Shown here piece after piece: positions 1-6,488 of a stretch of 10,449 nucleotides of DNA. This stretch comes from Flavobacteriales bacterium (GTDB taxonomy: Bacteria > Bacteroidota > Bacteroidia > Flavobacteriales > BACL11): contig PCBP01000051.1 in assembly GCA_002730985.1 (NCBI GenBank), positions 1 through 10,449 on the forward strand. The letters run 5' to 3'. The stretch's first letter is position 1; each line of letters starts with the position of its first letter. The translations under genes and the position numbers were made by a program. A model generated the notes under the pieces. That model saw only the letters and a program-made list of their open reading frames with translations. It was not told where the DNA came from and did no database searches.

Positions 1-1237
1 CAAAATTACTCATTAATCCATTTCTTGCATCCTCAGGAGTACGAGAAGATCGGATCAACTTAATTACAGCGTCTAAATTCTCTAATGCAATTAGCAGTCC
101 TTCTAATATATGAGATCTTGCCTCAGCTGCAGCTAACTCAAACTTAGTCTTTCTTATTAGAACCTCATGCCTATGATCAACAAAATACCCTATTAATTGT
201 TTCAAATTTAAAAGCATAGGACGACCCTTTACAAGGGCAATGTTATTTACTGAAAATGAAGACTGTAGGGACGTGTACTTAAATAATTTATTCAGAACTA
301 TATTAGGAATAGCATCTCTCTTTAAATCATAAACAATACGCATTCCATTCCTGTCAGACTCATCTCTAATATCAGCAATCCCATCCAACTTCTTGGAATT
401 AATCAACTCTGCAGTCTGAGTAATCATTGTAGATTTATTAATCATGTAAGGAATCTCTTCCACAATAATCCGATCTCTAGTGGCGGTCTCTTCAAAGCTA
501 ACCTTCCCTCTTATGACAATCCTTCCTCTACCCGTCTCAAAAGCAGACCTTACTCCATCATAACCATATATAGTCCCTCCAGTAGGGAAGTCGGGTGCTT
601 TTACATACTCCATTAAATCAGAAATCTCAACTTCTCCTCTTTTATCGATATATGACAAGATGCCATCTATAATCTCTGAAAGGTTATGTGGCGGCATATT
701 AGTAGCCATACCAACAGCAATGCCAGTTGTCCCATTTAGAAGTAAAGCAGGCAATCTAGAAGGTAAGACAGACGGTTCCTTTAATGTGTCGTCAAAATTT
801 AACCTCCAATCAATGGTCTCTTTGTCAATATCAAGGAGCATGTCTTCTGCTGTTTTACGCATCCTAGCCTCTGTGTAACGCATTGCAGCTGGATTATCCC
901 CATCAACAGATCCGAAATTACCCTGTCCATCTACAAGCATGTATCGCAAACTCCATTCTTGAGCCATACGCACCATAGCATCATATACTGATGTATCACC
1001 ATGAGGATGGAATTTACCAAGCACCTCCCCCACAATCCTAGCAGACTTCTTATATGATGAATTTGATTTTACCCCTAACTCATGCATTCCAAATAAAACC
1101 CTTCTATGAACTGGCTTCAGACCATCTCTTACATCTGGCAATGCTCTTGAAACAATTACTGACATTGAATAATCAATGTACTTTGATTTCATCTCCTCTT
1201 CAATATTAATTGGGATAATTCTTTCTCCTAGCGTCAT
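1..1237 (-). CDS. gyrA: DNA gyrase subunit A, N-terminal part (3' end outside window)
   Basis: GyrA is the breakage-reunion subunit of DNA gyrase, which with GyrB introduces negative supercoils using ATP. The frame is open for 412 codons from the ATG at 1237 to the window edge, so about half of a typical protein is present. Visible landmarks are PINIEEEMKSKYIDYSMSVI near the N-terminus, RALPDVRDGLKPVHRRVL at 31-48, the winged-helix region and the active-site Tyr121 in AAMRYTEARM. The quinolone-determining region reads HPHGDTSVYDAMVRMAQ, with Thr82 and Asp86 at the E. coli Ser83 and Asp87 positions. Later landmarks are LPALLLNGTTGIAVGMATN and the tower/coiled-coil region with KGRPMLLNLKQLIGYFVDHR. 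The start is the first Met before the conserved N-terminus. No Shine-Dalgarno is seen, but the leader is A-rich, as is usual in Bacteroidota. ParC is the main alternative; the motif set and the divergent clpC favour GyrA. Confidence 0.96.
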   Translation of the reverse strand, partial: MTLGERIIPINIEEEMKSKYIDYSMSVIVSRALPDVRDGLKPVHRRVLFGMHELGVKSNSSYKKSARIVGEVLGKFHPHGDTSVYDAMVRMAQEWSLRYMLVDGQGNFGSVDGDNPAAMRYTEARMRKTAEDMLLDIDKETIDWRLNFDDTLKEPSVLPSRLPALLLNGTTGIAVGMATNMPPHNLSEIIDGILSYIDKRGEVEISDLMEYVKAPDFPTGGTIYGYDGVRSAFETGRGRIVIRGKVSFEETATRDRIIVEEIPYMINKSTMITQTAELINSKKLDGIADIRDESDRNGMRIVYDLKRDAIPNIVLNKLFKYTSLQSSFSVNNIALVKGRPMLLNLKQLIGYFVDHRHEVLIRKTKFELAAAEARSHILEGLLIALENLDAVIKLIRSSRTPEDARNGLMSNF

Positions 1238-1264
1238 ATTTTATGTCTTTTTTAAATTAAGTAA

Positions 1265-1272
1265 CAAATCTA
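1265..1272 (-). promoter_or_regulatory. Putative gyrA promoter, -7 box TAGATTTG
   Basis: On the minus strand the bases read TAGATTTG, an exact match to the TAnnTTTG -7 consensus of Bacteroidota primary-sigma promoters. It lies 28 bases before the gyrA ATG, which predicts a leader of roughly 20 nt. No clean TTG -33 element is found at the expected spacing; the nearest candidate is the degenerate CTGTTA (rc of 1291-1296). The call therefore rests on the -7 box and its position. Confidence 0.5.
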
Positions 1273-1334
1273 AAAAAAATTCGTATTTTATAACAGTAAT
1301 ACACCTCTTTTTTAAGTAGTTAGTTATAAACAAT

Positions 1335-1364
1335 TTTTGTTTAAAAAAATCAAGTATAACATTT
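1335..1364 (+). promoter_or_regulatory. Weak candidate clpC promoter
   Basis: TTTTG at 1335-1339 could act as the -33 element. A partial -7 match, TAACATTT, follows at 1357-1364 with 17 bases between. Only part of the TAnnTTTG consensus is met. A second partial -7 match, TATCTTGC, lies at 1389-1396 without a clear partner. No CIRCE-type operator was found upstream of clpC, so HrcA control is not indicated. Confidence 0.2.
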
Positions 1365-1407
1365 AAAAATACTGCAATTTTAGTAGGTATCTTGCAAACA
1401 ATTTTAA

Positions 1408-1423
1408 TGATATAAAAATATCA
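1408..1423 (+). promoter_or_regulatory. Small inverted repeat just before the clpC start
   Basis: TGATAT-AAAA-ATATCA is a perfect 6-base inverted repeat with an AAAA spacer. It ends four bases before the clpC ATG. As RNA it would be a weak, mostly A-U hairpin over the ribosome landing site; as DNA it could be a small operator. AT-rich leaders produce such repeats by chance, so function is uncertain. Confidence 0.25.
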
Positions 1424-1427
1424 AGTT

Positions 1428-3950
1428 ATGAAAACAGAATTTTCAAATAGAATGAAGGATGTATTTACATATGTAAGAGAAGAGGTTCTTAGGTTAGGCG
1501 ACAGTAGTATTGGAGTCGAACATTTATTTTTAGGCATACTAAGGGAAGGAGAAGGGACAGCCATAAGAGTGCTGAAAAATCTTGGTATTAATCCTAAGGA
1601 TTTAAGGGTGATTATTGAGAATAAGATCACAAGAAGAGGCAGCCGAACAAATGCCGAAAAAGACAGTGTCGAATTTAAAAAACAGACTGAAAGAATTCTC
1701 AAAAAGTCTATAATGGAACAGACAAATCTAAACGATACTGAAATTAAAACAATCCATGTTCTACTTGCCATCTTACTAGACCCTAATAATATTGTTACAA
1801 GTTCCTTTGAACACATTCATATTAATTATGAGATTGTCCTTGATGAATACGAAAGAGAAACGGGGAGTAACATCTCATCAAGTCTAGATGATATGGATAA
1901 GATTGAGGATGATGATAACATTTTTGGACCTCCTTCAACTGAAAAATCAAAGGCAATATCAAAAAGCGCAACACCAGTATTAGATAGTTTCGGTAGGGAC
2001 CTCACCCAGTATGCTATAGAAGACAAATTAGACCCTATAGTAGGGAGACAAAAAGAGATTGAAAGAGTGTCACAAATTCTTAGTAGAAGAAAGAAAAACA
2101 ATCCTATACTAGTAGGAGAGCCTGGCGTTGGCAAATCTGCTATTGCAGAAGGGTTAGCTCTAAGAATAGTACAAAAGAAGGTCTCAAGAGTACTCTTTAA
2201 TAAAAGGGTCGTAATGCTTGACCTTGCAGCATTAGTTGCAGGAACAAAGTACAGAGGACAGTTTGAAGAAAGAATGAAGGGAGTGATTAATGAACTAGAG
2301 AAAAACCCTGATATCATTTTATTTATTGACGAAATTCATACTTTAGTAGGAGCCGGAGGTGCTACCGGATCATTAGATGCATCAAACATGTTTAAACCTG
2401 CACTTGCCAGAGGCGAATTACAATGCATCGGCGCAACTACACTAGACGAATACAGACAGCATATTGAAAAAGACGGAGCTCTAGAGAGAAGATTCCAGAA
2501 AGTTATGATTGACCCTACATCTATTGAAGAAACAATAGAGATATTAAACAACATCAAGACAAAATATGAAAAACATCACAATGTAACTTATACTGATGAT
2601 GCTATCCAATCATGTGTAATTCTTACGGATAGATATATGAACGATAGATTCTTGCCAGACAAAGCAATTGATGCATTGGACGAAGCCGGATCTCGTGTTC
2701 ATATTACAAATGTTGAGGCACCAGATCATATTACGAAACTAGAAGCAAAGCTTTCAGATCTCACTAAAAAAAAGAAAGAAGCAATAAAAAAACAGAAATT
2801 TGAAGCTGCTGCCGAACTAAGAGATTCTGAAAAGAAACTTCAAGCTCAATTAACACACGCACAAGATATCTGGGAAAAAGAATTGACACTAAACAAAGAG
2901 ACTGTATCAGAAAACAATGTGGCAGATGTTGTCTCAATAATGACTGGCATACCTGTTAATAGAGTAGCCTCAAAAGAAAGAAAAAAGCTTTCCTTAATGA
3001 CTGATAATATTAAAGAACGAATTATTGGACAAGATGAGGCTGTAGAGAAAGTTGTAAGGGCTATCAGAAGAAATCGTGTTGGACTCAAAGATCCAACTAA
3101 GCCAATTGGATCATTCATCTTTTTAGGGCCTACTGGAGTCGGAAAAACCCAACTAACCAAGGCATTAGCTGAAGAGATATTTGACTCCCAAGAAGCACTT
3201 ATTAGAATTGATATGAGCGAATTTATGGAGAAATTTGCGGTAAGTAGACTGGTTGGAGCTCCCCCAGGATATGTTGGCTACGAAGAGGGAGGGCAGCTAA
3301 CTGAACAAGTTAGAAGAAAACCTTACTCCGTTATTTTACTTGATGAAATTGAGAAAGCACATCCTGATGTGTTTAATCTACTATTACAGGCATTAGATGA
3401 CGGGCAAATGACTGATAGTTTAGGGAGAAAGGTCAGTTTTAAAAACACCATAATCATTATGACATCTAATATTGGCGCAAGAGAGCTAAAAGACTTTGGA
3501 CAAGGAATAGGCTTTAACACTTTATCCAAACAAACAAATAAAGACAATAATAACAAGGGGGTAATCGAAAAAGCATTGAAGAGAGCCTTCTCCCCTGAAT
3601 TTCTAAATAGAATCGATGATATAATTATTTTTAACAGTCTAGACAAAGAAGATATTAATCAAATCATTGATATTGAAATGAACAGCCTATTAAAGCGTAT
3701 TGACACTTTAGGATATATAGTCAGAATATCTAAAAGAGCAAAAGATTTTATTGCCGAAAAAGGATTTGATTCTAAATTTGGAGCAAGACCTCTAAAACGC
3801 GCTATCCAGAAATACTTTGAAGACCCTTTGTCTGAAGAGATTATCAATGCACAAATTAAAGAAGGAGATAATATTAAAGTAAGCTTAAATAAAGAGGAAA
3901 CTAATTTGGAAATTAATATAGTTAAACCAAAAGTAAAAAAAACAACTTAA
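1428..3950 (+). CDS. clpC: ATP-dependent Clp protease ATP-binding subunit ClpC (Hsp100 unfoldase)
   Basis: This 840-residue protein is a cytoplasmic AAA+ unfoldase that feeds substrates to the ClpP peptidase. The N domain (about 4-145) has two Clp-N repeats. The first ATPase module has Walker A GEPGVGKS at 230-237, the pore-loop Tyr275 in KYRG, Walker B ILFIDE at 297-302 and arginines in LERRF near 352-356. A short, Lys-rich coiled-coil middle domain follows at about 435-480; this is ClpC-like and much shorter than in ClpB. The second module has Walker A GPTGVGKT at 567-574, pore loop GYVG at 614-617, Walker B ILLDE at 636-640 and sensor-2 GARPLKR from 785. An IGF tripeptide at 694-696 fits the ClpP-docking loop, so ClpP partnership is expected although no clpP is present here. 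The gene is complete, divergent from gyrA, and overlaps the last codon of the convergent aminotransferase. Confidence 0.96.
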   Translation: MKTEFSNRMKDVFTYVREEVLRLGDSSIGVEHLFLGILREGEGTAIRVLKNLGINPKDLRVIIENKITRRGSRTNAEKDSVEFKKQTERILKKSIMEQTNLNDTEIKTIHVLLAILLDPNNIVTSSFEHIHINYEIVLDEYERETGSNISSSLDDMDKIEDDDNIFGPPSTEKSKAISKSATPVLDSFGRDLTQYAIEDKLDPIVGRQKEIERVSQILSRRKKNNPILVGEPGVGKSAIAEGLALRIVQKKVSRVLFNKRVVMLDLAALVAGTKYRGQFEERMKGVINELEKNPDIILFIDEIHTLVGAGGATGSLDASNMFKPALARGELQCIGATTLDEYRQHIEKDGALERRFQKVMIDPTSIEETIEILNNIKTKYEKHHNVTYTDDAIQSCVILTDRYMNDRFLPDKAIDALDEAGSRVHITNVEAPDHITKLEAKLSDLTKKKKEAIKKQKFEAAAELRDSEKKLQAQLTHAQDIWEKELTLNKETVSENNVADVVSIMTGIPVNRVASKERKKLSLMTDNIKERIIGQDEAVEKVVRAIRRNRVGLKDPTKPIGSFIFLGPTGVGKTQLTKALAEEIFDSQEALIRIDMSEFMEKFAVSRLVGAPPGYVGYEEGGQLTEQVRRKPYSVILLDEIEKAHPDVFNLLLQALDDGQMTDSLGRKVSFKNTIIIMTSNIGARELKDFGQGIGFNTLSKQTNKDNNNKGVIEKALKRAFSPEFLNRIDDIIIFNSLDKEDINQIIDIEMNSLLKRIDTLGYIVRISKRAKDFIAEKGFDSKFGARPLKRAIQKYFEDPLSEEIINAQIKEGDNIKVSLNKEETNLEINIVKPKVKKTT

Positions 3951-4843
3951 AAGGGCAGTCTCTCTCCCTTCTTTTCTGTTAATTCTCTAAATAAAGTTTG
4001 GATTTTACGAAACACCTCTCCTTTATTCTCTATTTTTCTTTTATCAATTTCATTTACTCTAGCTAACTCCCCCATTGTCCCAGTTGTAAAGACTTCATCT
4101 GCATTATAAAGCTGAGTTACTGAGAGATCCTGTTCAAGAATTGGAAACTTGTTCTTTTTGCAAATTTGAAAAATCAAACCTCTAGTTATCCCAGGCAAAC
4201 AGGCCTTAGCAAAAGGTGTGATTAGGACTCCATCTTTTATCATAAATATATTAGTAGAATTTGTTTCAGCTACAAATCCGTCTAGATCAAGCATTAGAGC
4301 ATCATCAGCACCAGCATGATTAGCTTCAATTTTTGCTAAAATGTTATTTATTAGATTAGCATGATGTATTTTCGAATCTAAACATAAAGGTGAGTTTCTT
4401 CTAATACTAGATGTGACTAAACATAAATCCTTACCATAAAAGATTGGGGGTTTCCATTCAGCTAGTACAATTAGAGAGCAACCAAATTGATTTAACACTG
4501 GATTCATCCCTGAAGTAATCTTTTCTCCTCTGGTAAGAGTTAACCTGATATGAGCATCATCCTCCATTCTATTAGCTTCAAGTGTAGAAAAAACAGCATT
4601 TCTAACCTCTATAAGACAAGGAATATTTGTAAAGGCCATGCTTTTTGCAGACTCCACTAGTCTATTCAGGTGCTCCTCAAAGCAAAAAATCCTGCTTTTA
4701 TATACTCTTATCCCTTCCCAAACAGCATCTCCTCCCTGTACCGCACTATCAAAGACAGATATCTTTGCGTGATCTCTATGAAGCAGTTTGCCATTAATCC
4801 AAACTTTAATATCTTTATTTCTCTTATCAAATTTTTGTATCAT
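3947..4843 (-). CDS. Class IV (fold-type IV) PLP aminotransferase, substrate unknown
   Basis: A 298-residue enzyme of the BCAT / D-amino-acid transaminase superfamily. The N-terminal part has the AVWEGIRVY segment (40-48), as in branched-chain aminotransferases. The likely PLP-binding lysine is Lys158 in DSKIHHANLINN. Glu193 in VAETNSTNIF, the phosphate-binding LPGITR at 216-221 and TTGTMGE at 253-259 complete the cofactor site, so catalysis looks intact. A general homology call would be branched-chain aminotransferase, but no ilv or leu gene is nearby. The closest relatives I recall are the C-terminal domains of plant 'BCAT-like' fusion proteins. The start overlaps the stop of the upstream sulfotransferase-like gene as ATGA, implying translational coupling and shared function. 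The stop overlaps that of clpC. The superfamily is secure; substrate and pathway are unknown. Confidence 0.9.
   Translation of the reverse strand: MIQKFDKRNKDIKVWINGKLLHRDHAKISVFDSAVQGGDAVWEGIRVYKSRIFCFEEHLNRLVESAKSMAFTNIPCLIEVRNAVFSTLEANRMEDDAHIRLTLTRGEKITSGMNPVLNQFGCSLIVLAEWKPPIFYGKDLCLVTSSIRRNSPLCLDSKIHHANLINNILAKIEANHAGADDALMLDLDGFVAETNSTNIFMIKDGVLITPFAKACLPGITRGLIFQICKKNKFPILEQDLSVTQLYNADEVFTTGTMGELARVNEIDKRKIENKGEVFRKIQTLFRELTEKKGERLPF
3951..3976 (+). terminator. Weak possible terminator for clpC, inside the opposing gene
   Basis: AAGGG (3951-3955) and CCCTT (3966-3970) can pair across a 10-base loop directly after the clpC stop, followed by the short T-rich run CTTTTC. The stem has only 5 pairs and the U-run is poor. 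It is the only hairpin I see here, because the convergent genes leave no intergenic space; it lies in the 3' coding end of the aminotransferase. Confidence 0.22.
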
Positions 4844-5556
4844 AATTGTATTGATTTAACAGTTAAAAACTCATAATAAGGAAGACACTCCCTAGATAGC
4901 TCCAAATTACTCTCTCTAAGTATAATATTCTGTATTTCATAAGGATGAAAACCCGTGGAATTATGAATATTTTTATACCAATACTTTGCCCAGACACCAT
5001 CTTCCTTTATTCCTCCTCTCTTCCACGTCAACATATTCTTGTCAAAAGATATATCTAAAAGAAGACAAATCTTTCTAAGAATCAGTTCTGGATTCTGTAA
5101 TAAATATTTTGCATCTAAGACAATAGGAGTTTCGCCCCTGCTCTCCAGATCTAAATATAACTCATATTGCTTTTTGATGCCAATATCATCTATGGATGGA
5201 TTTGCAATAATTTTGCTATATGAATAAATAATCTCTTGAGGATTCCTAATAAAAATAATATTCTTAACCGATGACAAGAATTGGGTGTTTATTCCAACCA
5301 GAAAATGAGTCATTAATTTATGGAATAACAACTTTTTACTCTTCTGTAAAATAACTTCTTTAACAACCTTATTACCATTGTTATCTAAAGTAGCTAGAAC
5401 CAGATCTCTTGCGGGATGATTAGCTCCGCTTACTTTAAGGTAGTGTGCATAAAGAGGCTCATCAAATACAGAAGTGTCTTCTCGTTGAGCAAATGCATAC
5501 ATTAATGCTGTAGAGACATTTCTGGGACAAGACCATAAACAAATTACCTTATTCAT
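4840..5556 (-). CDS. Sulfotransferase-like P-loop protein, partner of the class IV aminotransferase
   Basis: A 238-residue, probably cytoplasmic protein with no signal peptide or membrane segment. The N-terminal SCPRNVSTALMYAFAQR (9-25) sits where PAPS-dependent sulfotransferases have their 5'-phosphosulfate loop, just after the first beta strand. DEPLYAHYL (32-40) follows. FIRNPQEIIYSYSK (102-115) resembles the 3'-phosphate-binding strand and helix, with Arg104 and a Ser at the usual places. The C-terminal EDGVWAKYWYKNIHNSTGF (185-203) is a distinctive conserved-looking block. The 5' loop differs from the classical PKSGTT form, so PAPS binding is plausible but not shown. It precedes and overlaps the aminotransferase by 4 bases. 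It begins 15 nt after the U-run of the fabI terminator, and no convincing promoter of its own was found; it may depend on read-through. No activity is claimed. Confidence 0.8.
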   Translation of the reverse strand: MNKVICLWSCPRNVSTALMYAFAQREDTSVFDEPLYAHYLKVSGANHPARDLVLATLDNNGNKVVKEVILQKSKKLLFHKLMTHFLVGINTQFLSSVKNIIFIRNPQEIIYSYSKIIANPSIDDIGIKKQYELYLDLESRGETPIVLDAKYLLQNPELILRKICLLLDISFDKNMLTWKRGGIKEDGVWAKYWYKNIHNSTGFHPYEIQNIILRESNLELSRECLPYYEFLTVKSIQL

Positions 5557-5564
5557 ATTTTTTT

Positions 5565-5597
5565 AAAACAAAAAAGGAAGAATCTACTCTCCCTTTT
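5565..5597 (-). terminator. Intrinsic terminator of the fabI transcript
   Basis: In the minus-strand RNA, AAAAGGGAGA pairs with UCUUCCUUUU over 10 positions (one G-U wobble) around the 6-nt loop GUAGAU. The stem runs into UUUUUUGUUUU. It lies 26 bases after the fabI stop. On the plus strand the wobble becomes an A-C mismatch, so the structure is directed to the minus transcript. It separates the rpoZ-fabI run from the downstream sulfotransferase-like gene. Confidence 0.7.
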
Positions 5598-5615
5598 ATA
5601 TATTAACTAATATAT
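5598..5615. repeat. Perfect 18-base AT palindrome between fabI and its terminator
   Basis: ATATATTA-AC-TAATATAT is an exact 8-base inverted repeat with a 2-base centre. It directly abuts the terminator stem and ends 7 bases from the fabI stop. It could be a first, weak RNA hairpin ahead of the terminator, or a protein site for the gene starting at 5556. It consists only of A and T apart from one central base, so chance is not excluded. Confidence 0.4.
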
Positions 5616-5622
5616 CAAAATC

Positions 5623-6459
5623 TTATCCTTTTTTCTCATCTTCTATTACTTTCATGTATGTATCCATTGCCGTCTCACTCATGCCAGTAAATGAGAAGCC
5701 GCCATCATGAAATAAGTTTTGCATAGTCACTTTCTTTGAATAGTCAGAAAATAATGAGATGCAATAATCAGCACACTCATCAGCTGACGCATTCCCTAAA
5801 GGAGATAAATCATTAGCAAACCTATAGAAGCCATCAAAACCAGCGACCCCACTACCAGCAGTAGTCTCAGTTGGAGACTGAGAGATAGTATTTACCCTTA
5901 CCTTCCTTCTTAATCCATAATGATAACCAAAACTTCTAGCAATAGACTCCAAAACAGCCTTATTATCTGCCATGTCATTATAGGTATGAAATACTCTCTG
6001 TGCGGCAATATATGAGAGCCCTATAACAGACCCCCACTCATTTAAAGCATCTAGCTCCCAAGCAGCTTGCATGGTTTTATGAAATGACATTGCTGACACA
6101 TCATACCCCTTCATGGTCCAATCATAGTTTTGCTTATAGTAAGGCCTTCCTTTCCTAACATTTACTGACATTCCAATAGAATGAAGCACAAAATCAATCT
6201 TACCACCGAGCTCTAACATTGCACCTTCATAAAGCGACTTTAGATCTTCCATTGAAGTAGCATCAGCAGGTATAACTTTAGAACCTGTTTTATTAGCCAG
6301 TTCTTTAATATCTCCCATACGCAAAGCAATAGGAGCATTTGTTAAAACAAATTTAGCTCCCTCATTGTGAGCATGTTCAGCAACTTTCCAAGCAATAGAC
6401 TTATTGTCCAATGCTCCGAAGATAACACCTCTCTTTCCTTTTAAAATATTGTTTGCCAT
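5623..6459 (-). CDS. fabI: Enoyl-[acyl-carrier-protein] reductase (NADH) FabI
   Basis: FabI performs the last step of each type II fatty acid elongation cycle, reducing trans-2-enoyl-ACP with NAD(P)H in the cytoplasm. The 278-residue protein has the nucleotide-binding start GKRGVIFGALDNKSIAW (8-24), with the alanine and aspartate spacing of divergent SDR enoyl reductases. HSIGM at 93-97 covers the region of E. coli Gly93. Catalytic Tyr150, Tyr160 and Lys167 occur in SYIAAQRVFHTYNDMADNK, matching E. coli Tyr146, Tyr156 and Lys163. The substrate loop region NTISQSPTETTAGSG (190-204) and the C-terminal NLFHDGGFSFTG complete the fold. The segment after HSIGM and the MADNK form are typical of Bacteroidota FabI. 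It lies 29 bases after recN with its own putative -7 box and ends before a strong terminator. It is the expected triclosan target class; no resistance change was identified. Confidence 0.97.
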   Translation of the reverse strand: MANNILKGKRGVIFGALDNKSIAWKVAEHAHNEGAKFVLTNAPIALRMGDIKELANKTGSKVIPADATSMEDLKSLYEGAMLELGGKIDFVLHSIGMSVNVRKGRPYYKQNYDWTMKGYDVSAMSFHKTMQAAWELDALNEWGSVIGLSYIAAQRVFHTYNDMADNKAVLESIARSFGYHYGLRRKVRVNTISQSPTETTAGSGVAGFDGFYRFANDLSPLGNASADECADYCISLFSDYSKKVTMQNLFHDGGFSFTGMSETAMDTYMKVIEDEKKG

Positions 6460-6477
6460 TTTATTTAATTTATTTTA

Positions 6478-6485
6478 CAAATATA
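6478..6485 (-). promoter_or_regulatory. Putative fabI promoter, -7 box TATATTTG
   Basis: On the minus strand TATATTTG matches TAnnTTTG exactly and lies in the short recN-fabI spacer, 18 bases before the fabI ATG. That predicts a leader of only about 12 nt. The -33 element is poor: TGTT (rc of AACA at 6502-6505) at about the right distance, inside the last recN codons. It would let fabI be expressed apart from recN and the upstream genes. Confidence 0.42.
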
Positions 6486-6488
6486 AAA

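Noticed and set aside
660..878. Plus-strand 72-codon ORF inside gyrA
   Set aside because: Antisense to a strongly conserved part of GyrA; no motif or start signal.
1308..1348. Inverted repeat TTTTTTAA ... TTAAAAAA in the gyrA-clpC intergenic region
   Set aside because: Homopolymer-type arms with a 25-base loop in AT-rich DNA; expected by chance.
1238..1427. Search for a CIRCE operator, SOS box, riboswitch or small RNA between gyrA and clpC
   Set aside because: No CIRCE arms, no recognised SOS palindrome, and no GC-containing structured element were found.
1421..2317. Two long minus-strand ORFs (131 and 163 codons) opposite clpC
   Set aside because: They lie wholly or almost wholly within the clearly coding clpC frame, have low-complexity Ser/Leu-rich products typical of antisense translation, and show no recognisable motif.
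2336..3847. Further minus-strand ORFs opposite clpC (2336-2557, 2846-3160, 3323-3646, 3659-3847)
   Set aside because: Same reason: shadows of the ClpC reading frame without independent support.
4670..5227. Plus-strand ORFs 4670-4876 and 5039-5227
   Set aside because: Opposite the sulfotransferase-like/aminotransferase genes, with no family resemblance.
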